DNA from: Lutimaribacter_A marinistellae
GTDB lineage: Bacteria > Pseudomonadota > Alphaproteobacteria > Rhodobacterales > Rhodobacteraceae
Direction of reading: 5' to 3'
Assembly (NCBI RefSeq): GCF_042648365.1
Contig: NZ_JBHRXI010000016.1
Coordinates: 434,001 to 498,000, forward strand
DNA: 64,000 nucleotides
The translations under genes were made by a program, and so were the position numbers. The notes below the pieces were generated by a model. The model saw only the letters and a list, made by a program, of their open reading frames with translations. It was not told where the DNA came from and did no database searches. Positions 36,361 to 44,984 of the stretch are shown here, one piece after another (the first letter of the stretch is position 1; every line of letters starts with the position of its first letter).

Positions 36361-37437
36361 ATGAGCGAAGATACTGATATTGGCGCCTTTCGTCACCCTT
36401 GACGCATCGAAGCTCCGTTGACCGAGATCGCACGCGAAGGTGCCCGACGGATGCTGGCCGCAGCGCTGCAAGCGAAGGCGGATGCCTTCGTCGAGCAGTT
36501 CCTTGCCGAGGTTCCGGATGACGGCCAGCAACGTGTCGTCCGGCATGTGTACGGCCCCGAACGGAAGATCCAGACCGGGATCGGAGCGCTGGATATCCGG
36601 GGTCTCAAGGTGCGCGACCGGGGCGACGGCGAGTAGGTGAAGTTCTCCTCCAGCATCCTGCCGAAATGGGCGCGTCGCTCAAAGAGCCTCGATGCGCTTC
36701 TGCCTGTCCTCTGCCTACGCGGTATCTCTCCGGGGGATTTTCAGGATGCCCTGTCGGCGAACCTGGGTGCCGAGGCACCGAACCTTTCCCCGGCTATGAT
36801 CGCACGGCTCACGAAGGGCTGGGAAAAAGAGTACGAGCGCTGGCAGGCTCGTGATCTCTCCGCCCGGCGCTACGTCTACATCCGGGCCGATGGTGTCTAC
36901 CTTCTTGCCCGGATGGAACCCCAGGCCGAGTGCATCCTGGTAATCATCGGCGCGACACCAGAAGGAAAGAAGGTGCTTCTCGGCTTCAATGTCGGGGTCC
37001 GCGAGAGCGCCTAGAGCTGGCGCGAACTACTCGTCGGCATCCAGGGACGTGGGCCGGCGGTTCCTCCCGAGATCGCGGCCGGTGATGGAGCCATGGGGTT
37101 CTGGAAGGCGATCGACGAGGTCTGGCCGGATACGCGTCACCAGCGATGCTGGGTTCACAAGATAGCCAACGCCCTGAACAAATTCCCGAAGGCGATGATC
37201 CCGAGCGTGAAATCCGCCCTTCGCCACCGTCAGACACCGAACCAACCAGACCAAGGGCCCCCTTTCTCAGAAGACCGCGAAGGTCATGGTATTCAAGCAT
37301 GTCCAGGCTGCGTCGAAGAATTGGCGTCGTCTGAAAGGTGCAAATCAGTTGCCAAAGGTGATCAAAGGCATCAAGTTCACCGACGGTGTCGAGATCATCG
37401 ACGCCGAAAATCCTCCGCTTGATCAGGCCGCGCGACC
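36361..37437 (+). pseudogene. IS256-family transposase with three in-frame stops and an internal deletion
   Basis: Frame +1 from the ATG at 36361 (MSEDTDIGAFRHP) continues through stops at 36400-36402 (TGA), 36634-36636 (TAG) and 37012-37014 (TAG). It gives recognisable IS256-type segments throughout: LTEIAREGARRMLAAALQA, ILPKWARRSKSLDALLPVL, DLSARRYVYIRADGVYLLAR, WRELLVGIQGRG and TRHQRCWVHKIANALNKFPK. At about 37212 the frame shifts, and the sequence jumps to the family C-terminus (FATVRHRTNQTKGPLSQKTA, then WRRLKGANQLP). Roughly 100 or more codons, including the last catalytic acidic residue region, are deleted. The stop before WRELL replaces a codon that is Gln in active relatives. The element is dead. 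Confidence 0.88.
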
Positions 37438-37676
37438 CAGCTTCAAGCATATTTCGACAGGCTGGCCCGGTTGGCGCTCTGCAAGGTCCTTTGCCAAATA
37501 GCGTTGCTCTGTCCGCTTCTTTACAGACAAGGCGGCCATAAGCGTGGCCGGATACGAGTTTGTGAACCAAACAATTCTTCGGTCAGCCAAGGCCGGTAGC
37601 TCTTCATGACCCATGGAGGTCGATGGCTTGTATCAACGTGGCGCGGCGGCTGAAAGCAAATCAATGAATCCAGGAT

Positions 37677-38969
37677 CTAGACCTGGTTCACCCCACACCA
37701 TCTGGCGATGAAGCCCGCCAGAACCTTTGTAAGGTTGCGAACGGATTCAAGTTCCACACGTTCGTCAAAACCATGGATGTTCTCGGCCCTTGCGCCGATG
37801 CAGAATGACGGGATGTCGTAATAGAGGCCATAAAAGCGGCTGTCGGTCAGCGCGGTCATCTTGTTTTCCCCGAGGGTTTCTGCAGGCCCAAAAACGCTTC
37901 GATAGGCCTCTTGCATGATAGAAAGTGCCGGGTCCGCGTCTTCGCCAAGGACGTATCCTTCGGCTTGAAACCCGTTCCAGATCACTTCTGGCGGGTTGTT
38001 GCCCAGAAAGGGATGATTTCGGGCGGCCTTCGCAATGCAGGCTTCTATCTCGGCTTTTGCCTCGTTCAGGTCGGCACCGGGCAAAACCCCCATTCGGCAA
38101 TCGACATCGCACCATGCCGGAACGCTGGACGCCCAGTCGCCACCCGCAATTTTCCCGGCGTTGAGGTTCAATGGATGAGCCACATCACCGTAGACAGGAT
38201 CATGCGCGGCGCGTGCGTTCCATTCTATCTCGAGCATCTTGAGCGCATCGAGAACATCGAATGTGGCCATGATTGCATTTGATCCTTCACCGGCTACCGC
38301 CACGTGCACGGGACGGCCGCGCACGCGCAACTTGAACCACAGCACTCCGATCTGGGCTCGATTTATGCGAAAGTCAGAAGGTTCGGGGATCAAGGCAACA
38401 TCGGCGCGGTAACCGCGTTGCAGGGTCGAGAGCGCGCCCAGGCCTGTGCTTTCCTCTTCGATAACCGACTGAAAATGTACCCGCGCGGCCGGTTCGAACC
38501 CTGCCTGCCTTATGGCATCCAGTGCGAAAAGCGCAGCAACGGTTCCGCTTTTCATGTCACCGGCCCCGCGGCCATACATCCATCCATTCCTTACGTGCCC
38601 AGAAAACGGAGGATCGCTCCACATGTCCGAAGGCCCGGTGGGTACAACGTCAAGGTGACCTTGAAGGATCAACGAGCGCCCTTTGGTTTGCGCGGGATGA
38701 TGAGTGCCAACAACACTGCGTGCCTTCGAAAAATCGCCCTCAATGGCGCCGAACCCCGGAAGGTGTTCAAGATCCTCAAGACGTAATTGCCAATCGTCCA
38801 CGTCATAGCCGCGCGCGCTCAGAGCGTCAGCCATGAAGTCCTGCGCGGGTCCCTCGCAAAATCGGACACTTGGAATTTGAACGAACTTTTGAAGAAAGGC
38901 GACTTCGGTCTCAAACGCGGCATCGACGGCAGAACTGATCGCATTCTGTATCTCACGAGAAAGGGTCAC
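37677..38969 (-). CDS. M20 family metallopeptidase / ArgE-DapE-type deacylase
   Basis: A 430-residue enzyme of the M20 zinc hydrolase family. Zinc-site motifs are visible: LILQGHLDVVPTG (His and Asp ligands), MYGRGAGDMKSGTVAALFAL and the catalytic EEE in HFQSVIEEESTGLGAL. A dimerisation domain is inserted in the middle, and the C-terminal ligand His is in IHGFDERVELE. It removes acyl groups from amino acids or cleaves small peptide-like amides. It lies 195 bases beyond the LysR gene on the same strand and may belong to the sulfonate/PLP-enzyme locus. The specific substrate is unknown; argE itself is only one option. Confidence 0.87.
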   Translation of the reverse strand: MTLSREIQNAISSAVDAAFETEVAFLQKFVQIPSVRFCEGPAQDFMADALSARGYDVDDWQLRLEDLEHLPGFGAIEGDFSKARSVVGTHHPAQTKGRSLILQGHLDVVPTGPSDMWSDPPFSGHVRNGWMYGRGAGDMKSGTVAALFALDAIRQAGFEPAARVHFQSVIEEESTGLGALSTLQRGYRADVALIPEPSDFRINRAQIGVLWFKLRVRGRPVHVAVAGEGSNAIMATFDVLDALKMLEIEWNARAAHDPVYGDVAHPLNLNAGKIAGGDWASSVPAWCDVDCRMGVLPGADLNEAKAEIEACIAKAARNHPFLGNNPPEVIWNGFQAEGYVLGEDADPALSIMQEAYRSVFGPAETLGENKMTALTDSRFYGLYYDIPSFCIGARAENIHGFDERVELESVRNLTKVLAGFIARWCGVNQV

Positions 38970-39164
38970 ATCGCCTCCGGTTCAGGTGTTGTCGTAAATG
39001 CGCTGTCGTCTGAGCTTGATGCCCGATATCCAAAAGTAGTGCGCGCACGAAAGCTTATCCCGGTGGGGTCGATAAGCAAGCCAATGCTGATCTACGTTCT
39101 CGCAACGGGCGCGATCCTTGGGAACCATGACTTTGGCGCGCAAAAGTTCGGCGGTTACCTTGGT

Positions 39165-40067
39165 TTATGCATTTGGTAACGGTTTGTTTGCCCAGAAAGC
39201 GACCAGATTTTTTGCCATCTCCAACTGGTGGTGTGCATAGACAGCCACTTCGAGCGTTTCCTGACCAAACTGGTTGCGCAGGGAGATCAACTCGCCGCTT
39301 TCTATTTCCTTGTGCACCATGCTGAAGGGCAGCCAGCCGACCCCCAGACCATTCAATATCATCTCCTTGGCGCCACTCGAAAAAGCTGTTTGGCAAATCG
39401 GATTCGTACTGAAGTCGGCTGTTCCAAAAGGACGTTGGCCCTTGTTCAATGCTTCACCGAAATAACTGTTCGCGGGATAGACGACGGCTGGTGTTTCGGG
39501 GGGTACATCGCTGGTTCCACGCACTGCATAACGCAATCCTCCTCCGACGACCGGGATCAGGTAGTCTTCGCCCCATGTGCCACGAAGGATGTCTGCTCCG
39601 AATTGCATCGGCGCGAGGCTCTTTGCCTCGTAACACAACAACATTTCGGTATCGCCGCGCAGGAATAGGGTGACACAATCGCTTAGGTTGGCCGTTCTGA
39701 GGCGAAAGCGCAGACCTTGGAAGCTTGCACGCGCACGAAGGGCCATGTCGGGAAAGGTAGAATAGGCCAAGGCATGCGTTGCCGCGATGGTCGTTGTCGA
39801 CACGGCCGGGTCATGCTGCGCAATTTTTGTACGCAGCTCGTTCAAACGAGCGATCATGGAACGGATTTCCGCTTCGTTCATGGTCAATGCCGGGCTGATC
39901 TCGACCCGGTTGGATTTCCGGTCAAGCACCTCGATCCCGAGCCACTCTTCGAAACTTCGAACCCGCCTCGAAAACGCAGGTTGCGTGATGTTCCGACGGG
40001 CTGCGGCACGGGTCATGTTCCGCTCTTCCAAGAGCGTCAGGACATCGTCAAACCATAGCATATTCAT
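39165..40067 (-). CDS. LysR family transcriptional regulator
   Basis: A 300-residue LysR-type regulator. The N-terminal winged helix-turn-helix reads FDDVLTLLEERNMTRAAARR, then NITQPAFSRRVRSFEEWLG. A linker helix follows, then a periplasmic-binding-like effector domain. It is divergent from the PLP lyase gene, separated by about 117 bases, a classic LysR arrangement. It most likely activates the lyase-ProXVW operon in response to the substrate or a product. A GGGGGCG stretch precedes the ATG at 40067. A Met two codons later is an alternative start. Confidence 0.9.
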   Translation of the reverse strand: MNMLWFDDVLTLLEERNMTRAAARRNITQPAFSRRVRSFEEWLGIEVLDRKSNRVEISPALTMNEAEIRSMIARLNELRTKIAQHDPAVSTTTIAATHALAYSTFPDMALRARASFQGLRFRLRTANLSDCVTLFLRGDTEMLLCYEAKSLAPMQFGADILRGTWGEDYLIPVVGGGLRYAVRGTSDVPPETPAVVYPANSYFGEALNKGQRPFGTADFSTNPICQTAFSSGAKEMILNGLGVGWLPFSMVHKEIESGELISLRNQFGQETLEVAVYAHHQLEMAKNLVAFWANKPLPNA

Positions 40068-40114
40068 AGGCGCCCCCCGTTTTGCTCAAAGTAAACGTAT
40101 GGGTAGTCTGCGTA

Positions 40115-40137
40115 AAAAGCACTGTTCTTCTGCTTTT
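40115..40137. promoter_or_regulatory. Inverted repeat between the LysR gene and the PLP lyase gene
   Basis: AAAAGCA at 40115-40121 pairs with TGCTTTT at 40131-40137, a perfect 7-base dyad with a 9-base spacer. It continues imperfectly into GCG/CGC arms outside. The location in the divergent promoter region suits a LysR binding site, although the canonical T-N11-A form is not clear. It could also be a small RNA hairpin in the leader. Confidence 0.35.
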
Positions 40138-40183
40138 CGCTTTGGAACTGTTTGGCTGCGCGGAAAAGAGAAGGGGTTGCTCT

Positions 40184-41278
40184 ATGGTTAAGTCAAATCG
40201 GGCCATCAGTGGTGAAGCGATGGCTGCTCCGGAAATGGTTTTGAGCCTTTGCAAAGAGCTATCCGTGACGCTCGCAAAATTCCCTCGGGTCTCGCTGGGG
40301 CATCTTCCTACGCCTCTCGAGCCGATGGACCGACTTAGCGAGATGCTGGGGGGGCCTCGCTTGTGGGTCAAGCGAGACGATTGCACTGGTCTTTCCTCGG
40401 GCGGGAACAAAACCCGTAAGCTGGAATTTCTGATGGCCGACGCCGTTGAGAAAGGTGCCGGCACGGTTATCACCCAGGGAGCGACGCAATCCAATCACGC
40501 GCGCCAAACCGCGGCGGCTGCGGCCAGACTTGGAATGGAGTGCCATATCCTTCTTGAGGATCGTACGGGTTCGAACGATCCGACCTACGTTCTGAATGGA
40601 AATGTTCTGTTGGATCGGCTGCACGGCGCCAGTGTCTCCAAGCGTCCCGGCGGTGCGGACATGAACGCAGAAATGGAGATGTTAGCCGAAAAAATCAGAT
40701 CAGATGGAAAGCGTACTTACATAATTCCCGGCGGGGGTTCGAATCCGATTGGTGCTTTGGGCTATGTGAATTGCGCGCGCGAACTGACCGAACAGGCTGC
40801 CAATGCGGGTTTGAGAGTCGACGCGCTGGTCCATGCGACCGGGAGTTCGGGAACGCAAGCTGGACTGGTCGCCGGTCTCGCGGCGCTTGAAAGCGATATT
40901 CACCTTCTCGGTATTGGAGTGCGTGCCCCAAAAGAAAAACAGGAAGGAATGGTCTATGATCTGGCCGTTCGTACGGCGGAACTTATGGGCACCGATGCGC
41001 ACATTTCGCGCGATACCGTCAGGGCCAATTGCGACTATGTCGGGCCCGGCTATGGCTTGCCTACAAAGGGTATGATCGAGGCACTCAAACTGCTGGCTCG
41101 GACCGAAGGGCTTTTGTTCGATCCAGTCTATTCGGGCAAAGGGCTGGACGGTCTCATCGATCAAATCCGAAAGGGCTATTTCGACGGCATGGATAATGTC
41201 GTCTTTCTGCATACGGGAGGTAGCGCTGCGTTGTTCGGTTACCCGGAAACCTTTGATCTGCCTGGCTATGTGAACTGA
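40184..41278 (+). CDS. PLP-dependent lyase, D-cysteine desulfhydrase / L-cysteate sulfo-lyase family
   Basis: The start at 40184 gives 364 residues. The ATG at 40220 (352 residues) is also possible, and a still longer frame starts with an unlikely hydrophobic tail. Family motifs are HLPTPLEPMDRLSE, RLWVKRDDCTGLSSGGNKTR with the PLP lysine (Lys76), TQGATQSNHARQTAAAAA and VHATGSSGTQAGLVAG. These fit DcyD/ACC deaminase-like fold-type II enzymes and, closely, the CuyA L-cysteate sulfo-lyases of marine Rhodobacterales, which release sulfite, pyruvate and ammonia. Linkage to a ProXVW transporter supports use of an imported zwitterionic or sulfonated substrate. By eye, CuyA cannot be firmly separated from D-cysteine desulfhydrase. 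Confidence 0.83.
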   Translation: MVKSNRAISGEAMAAPEMVLSLCKELSVTLAKFPRVSLGHLPTPLEPMDRLSEMLGGPRLWVKRDDCTGLSSGGNKTRKLEFLMADAVEKGAGTVITQGATQSNHARQTAAAAARLGMECHILLEDRTGSNDPTYVLNGNVLLDRLHGASVSKRPGGADMNAEMEMLAEKIRSDGKRTYIIPGGGSNPIGALGYVNCARELTEQAANAGLRVDALVHATGSSGTQAGLVAGLAALESDIHLLGIGVRAPKEKQEGMVYDLAVRTAELMGTDAHISRDTVRANCDYVGPGYGLPTKGMIEALKLLARTEGLLFDPVYSGKGLDGLIDQIRKGYFDGMDNVVFLHTGGSAALFGYPETFDLPGYVN

Positions 41279-41323
41279 AAAACCCAACCTACACAAAAAC
41301 CACCCAACAAGGAGATCTGGCCC

Positions 41324-42283
41324 ATGTCACTGAAGAAAACTATCGTCGGCGCCGCCTTCGTCGGTTTGATGAGCGCACCTACCTTTGCAGAAGAGGTGAA
41401 GATCGGTGTCCCATCGTGGACAGGCGCGCAAGCGATCGCGCACGTACTCGGTGAAATCGTGACCTCCCGCATTGGCGGAACGGTCGAGTACGTACCTGGC
41501 AACAATGCCACGATTTTCCAGGCGATGGATCAGGGCAAGGGCGACATTGACGTTCACCCGGATGTCTGGTTGCCCAACCAGGAAAGCTTTACCAAGAAAT
41601 ACGTCGACGAAGCAGGAACGGTGACCCTGTCTTCCAACCCTTATGAGGGCAATCAAGGGTTCTGCGTGTCCAAGGATTTCGGCGCCAAGATGAACATTAC
41701 CGACATTGCCGACCTTGGCCGTCCCGATGTGGCTGCGGAAATGGACAGCGATGGCAATGGCAAGGGGGAAATGTGGATTGGCGCCCCCGGCTGGGCCTCA
41801 GCCAATGTGAATGAGGTGAAGGTCCGAGATTATGGCCTGCTCGACTTCATCGAGCCGATCCGCGCTGAAGAAGCAGTGAAAACCGCCCGCATCAAGGACA
41901 GTATCGCGAAGGGCGAAGGTTACGCATTCTATTGCTACAAACCGCATGCGGTGTGGTTCATGTTCGATGTCGAAATGTTGACCGAGCCGACTTACGATCC
42001 TGAAAAATATGTCATGGTTCAACCGTCCGACGATCCGGATTGGTACAACAAGTCTATGGTCGCCTCGAAAGATGCACTGAAGGAAGTACAGATCGCCTGG
42101 TCTAATTCGCTGGTCGACAGATCTCCTGCGATTGCCGAGTTCTTCCAGAACTTCGCCCTGACAGCCGATGACGTCAGCTCTCTGGCATTCGAGATCAGCG
42201 CGAACGGAAGGGGACCTGCTGATGTCGCCAAGGCATGGGTCGAAGCGAATTCGGACCGCGTCGACGCGATGTTGGGTCTCTGA
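41324..42283 (+). CDS. Glycine betaine/quaternary amine-type ABC transporter, substrate-binding protein (ProX/OpuAC family)
   Basis: A 319-residue periplasmic binding protein with a signal peptide (MSLKKTIVGAAFVGLMSAPT, cleavage after FAE or TFA). An AAGGAG site precedes the ATG. OpuAC-family features include KIGVPSWTGAQAIAHVLGE, the acidic DIDVHPDVWLPNQ segment and GAPGWASANVNEV. The aromatic residues around WLPN and GWASA are where quaternary ammonium groups are usually caged. It follows the PLP lyase by 45 bases. The real ligand may be a betaine-like, choline-type or sulfonate-bearing amino compound. Confidence 0.87.
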   Translation: MSLKKTIVGAAFVGLMSAPTFAEEVKIGVPSWTGAQAIAHVLGEIVTSRIGGTVEYVPGNNATIFQAMDQGKGDIDVHPDVWLPNQESFTKKYVDEAGTVTLSSNPYEGNQGFCVSKDFGAKMNITDIADLGRPDVAAEMDSDGNGKGEMWIGAPGWASANVNEVKVRDYGLLDFIEPIRAEEAVKTARIKDSIAKGEGYAFYCYKPHAVWFMFDVEMLTEPTYDPEKYVMVQPSDDPDWYNKSMVASKDALKEVQIAWSNSLVDRSPAIAEFFQNFALTADDVSSLAFEISANGRGPADVAKAWVEANSDRVDAMLGL

Positions 42284-42291
42284 CCCCACTG

Positions 42292-42338
42292 GGCCCCGGG
42301 CGCGGATCCGGGGCCTCACCGGGCTCGCTGGACCAGCG
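42292..42338 (+). terminator. Intercistronic hairpins after the binding-protein gene
   Basis: GGCCCCGG (42292-42299) pairs exactly with CCGGGGCC (42308-42315) around an 8-base loop. A second dyad, CGCTGG-A-CCAGCG, follows at 42326-42338. There is no T-run, so this is better read as an mRNA-stabilising or partially attenuating structure. Such structures keep the binding protein in excess over the ATPase and permease, as is common in ABC operons. Confidence 0.55.
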
Positions 42339-42393
42339 GGCTCGAGGAGATGCGAGGAAGAATCTATCGGGCCTCATGCAATGAGAAAATCAC

Positions 42394-43446
42394 ATGACCG
42401 AAACCGTCATTGAAATCTCGAATGTCTGGAAGATCTTTGGGGACAAGCCCGAAGCGGCGCTGCAAGCGATCCGCGACCGGGGGCTTACCAAAGCCGAGGT
42501 CTTGAATGAATTCAATGCGGTGGTTGGCGTCGCGGACGTGTCCCTGTCCGTCAATCGTGGCGAGATCTTTTGCATCATGGGCCTGTCGGGGTCGGGCAAA
42601 TCAACCTTAGTGCGGCACTTCAACCGGTTGCTGGAACCAACAGCAGGCACGATCCAGATCGAAGGCACCGACGTGATGGCGCTTGGCCCGAAAGAGCTGC
42701 AACGTTTCCGCAACCAGAAGATCGGCATGGTGTTTCAGAATTTTGCCCTGATGCCGCATCGCTCGGTTCTGGACAATGTCGCCATGCCGCTGGAAATCCG
42801 GCGGGTGGCCAAGAACGAGAGGATGCGCCAGGCCGCTGCCATCCTGGACATCGTGGAACTTGGCGCCTGGGGCTCCAAGTTCGCCCATGAGCTTTCGGGC
42901 GGCATGCAGCAGCGCGTGGGTCTTGCCCGTGCTTTGGCTGCCAATCCCGATGTGCTGTTGATGGATGAGCCGTTCTCTGCATTGGACCCGTTGATCCGCC
43001 GACAGTTGCAGGATGAATTCATACGACTGTCAAAGATCCTGAAAAAGACCACAGTCTTCATCACTCATGACCTGGATGAAGCCGTACGCATCGGCGACCG
43101 CATCGCGATCATGCGCGACGGAAAGGTGGTGCAGATGGGGACCGCCGAGACCATAGTCATGCATCCCGCGGATGATTATGTGGCAGACTTCGTGGCAGGG
43201 ATCTCACGTCTCAAGGTGGTGCATGCCCATGCGGTGATGCGACCAGTGGACGAGCATATCAAGACCCATGGTCCGATCCCATCCAATGCACCTCGCGTCA
43301 ACGAAAACGAAACCCTTAGCAACCTTATCAACCTGGCCATCGAAAAGAATGATGCCATCCTGGTTGAAGAGGGGGGCGCCGATGTGGGCGTGATCACCCG
43401 TTCAGATCTTCTACGCACCGTCATAGAAGGGACCGAAGTGTCATGA
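42394..43446 (+). CDS. proV: Glycine betaine/proline-type ABC transporter ATPase (ProV family)
   Basis: A 350-residue ATPase. The N-terminal extension typical of ProV/OpuAA (IEISNVWKIFGDKPEAAL) is present, then Walker A GLSGSGKSTLVRHF, the signature LSGGMQQRVGLARAL and Walker B VLLMDEPFSALD. A shortened C-terminal CBS-like region (NETLSNLINLAIEKNDAILV) is likely to sense ionic strength or nucleotide. The stop overlaps the permease start (ATGA, 43443-43446). It energises uptake by the ProXVW-like importer. Confidence 0.9.
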   Translation: MTETVIEISNVWKIFGDKPEAALQAIRDRGLTKAEVLNEFNAVVGVADVSLSVNRGEIFCIMGLSGSGKSTLVRHFNRLLEPTAGTIQIEGTDVMALGPKELQRFRNQKIGMVFQNFALMPHRSVLDNVAMPLEIRRVAKNERMRQAAAILDIVELGAWGSKFAHELSGGMQQRVGLARALAANPDVLLMDEPFSALDPLIRRQLQDEFIRLSKILKKTTVFITHDLDEAVRIGDRIAIMRDGKVVQMGTAETIVMHPADDYVADFVAGISRLKVVHAHAVMRPVDEHIKTHGPIPSNAPRVNENETLSNLINLAIEKNDAILVEEGGADVGVITRSDLLRTVIEGTEVS

Positions 43447-44984
43447 AGGATGACAGTACCAACCCGCTCGAAGACACGACATCTGCCGCCGCGCAGGCCT
43501 ATGCCGAAGAAAGACGTGAAAACATCAGGGAGTTTGTCCGCACGTCGCCGGACTATTACATCCGGAATTTTGACAAGATCGGCGCCTCGGCACGCTTCAC
43601 GCCGACGTTCAATCTGTTCGCGGGTCTCTTTGGTCCGATCTGGTTCGGCGCGCGTGGCCTATGGTCCTGGGCGCTTCCCTTTCTGATTCTCGAAGCGCTG
43701 GCCTTCGTACAGATCGCGCGTGGATTGTTCGGCGACTTGGGAGCCGAAGCCATGGAGCGCATCGCCTCGATCGAAGGCACGCTCGATTTGCGGCGTCAGC
43801 AACTGGCCGCCGCGATCGAAAACAATTCGGACCGGGTTGACGCCTTCCGCCGCACGGTTGAATCGCTGGAGGCCAATATCGAAGGGTTCCGGGCCGAGGC
43901 AGAAGCGGCCGCGGCCCAAGGTCCGACCATAGCCCTGACAGGTTTGGCGATCCTGATCATCGTCAAACTGGCACAGGCCTTGACTGCCAACACGGCACTC
44001 GAAGCGCGGTTTTCCGATTGGCTGAGCGACCGTGACATCCGGTCGGGGATGCCCGTTCAGCAGATCGTGTTCTCGGCGGTTTTCATGGGCCTCATAGTGG
44101 CTGCCGCCGTCGTGCATTACAGCTTTCCAGGACGCTTTGCATTACTCACCGATTTTCCAACCGATCCGGATATTCGCCTGACGTCCATTGACGGTGTCGA
44201 GGCGTTCTTCAACTGGGCTGTGCTGAACGGTGAAGCACTGTTTGACGGAATTACCTACGGGATCAGGCTGGTCCTAGATGCCTTGGAAACGATCTTCGTC
44301 CGGACACCATGGGTCGTCATCGCGGCTCTGATCATCCTGTTGACCTGGCTGACCGCCGGGGTGCGGATGGCGATCTATTCGGGTGCTTTTCTTGGTTACA
44401 TGGGGCTTCTGGGCTTTTGGGAGAAAGCCATGACGACGCTTGCGCTCCTTGGCACGGCGGCCTGCCTATCCATCGTGATTGGCATTCCTCTTGGAATGTT
44501 CGCGGCTCGCCGCCTCCGATTTTATTCCTTTATCCAGCCGATCATGGATTTCATGCAGACGATGCCGGCTTTCGTATTCATGATTCCGGTCATCGCATTC
44601 TTCGGTACCGGCAAACCGGCTGCGGTCGTCACAACGATGATCTTCGGCGGAACCCCTGTCGTGCGCCTTACGGTGCTGGGGCTGCGAGGCGTTCCGGAAA
44701 GCGTGCGCGAAGCGGCGATCAGTTTCGGTGCGAACAAATGGTATCTGCTGACCAAAGTGGATTTGCCTTTGGCCAGCCCGTCCATCCGAGCCGGTATCAA
44801 TCAGACGATCATGCTCTCGCTTGCCATGGTGGTGGTCGCATCGCTTATCGGGGCCAAGGGTCTCGGCGAAGACGTGCTCGAAGCGCTGCAATACGCCAAT
44901 GTCGGGCAGGGCATTCTGGCAGGCTTCTCTATCCTGTTCTGCGCAATGATCCTTGATCGGATTGTCCAGGGCCAACGTAAGTGA
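43443..44984 (+). CDS. proW: Glycine betaine/proline-type ABC transporter permease (ProW family), extended N-terminus
   Basis: A 513-residue permease. Residues ~290-510 are the BPD_transp_1 core with the EAA-type loop GVPESVREAAISFGANKWYL and AGINQTIMLSLAMVVVASLI. The first ~280 residues are unusual: two or three membrane segments with a charged helical insert (RRQQLAAAIENNSDRVDAFR, continuing EANIEGFRAEAEAAA) likely to form a coiled coil of about 60 residues. Typical ProW is about 350 residues, so this one is long. Coil-containing N-terminal extensions occur in some alphaproteobacterial homologues. Confidence 0.87.
   Translation: MKDDSTNPLEDTTSAAAQAYAEERRENIREFVRTSPDYYIRNFDKIGASARFTPTFNLFAGLFGPIWFGARGLWSWALPFLILEALAFVQIARGLFGDLGAEAMERIASIEGTLDLRRQQLAAAIENNSDRVDAFRRTVESLEANIEGFRAEAEAAAAQGPTIALTGLAILIIVKLAQALTANTALEARFSDWLSDRDIRSGMPVQQIVFSAVFMGLIVAAAVVHYSFPGRFALLTDFPTDPDIRLTSIDGVEAFFNWAVLNGEALFDGITYGIRLVLDALETIFVRTPWVVIAALIILLTWLTAGVRMAIYSGAFLGYMGLLGFWEKAMTTLALLGTAACLSIVIGIPLGMFAARRLRFYSFIQPIMDFMQTMPAFVFMIPVIAFFGTGKPAAVVTTMIFGGTPVVRLTVLGLRGVPESVREAAISFGANKWYLLTKVDLPLASPSIRAGINQTIMLSLAMVVVASLIGAKGLGEDVLEALQYANVGQGILAGFSILFCAMILDRIVQGQRK

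Noticed and set aside
36634..37014. Two in-frame TAG codons in the IS256 transposase as possible programmed readthrough or amber recoding
   Set aside because: A third stop (TGA) and a large internal deletion with a frameshift are also present. The gene is simply decayed.
38787..39179. Plus-strand frame of 130 codons overlapping the M20 gene start
   Set aside because: It overlaps the well-supported minus-strand M20 gene and its upstream gap, and shows no domain or start signal.
40082..40183. Longer start for the PLP lyase with a lipobox-like ELFGC segment
   Set aside because: A cytoplasmic PLP enzyme should not carry a lipoprotein signal, and the extra region coincides with the divergent promoter and dyad.
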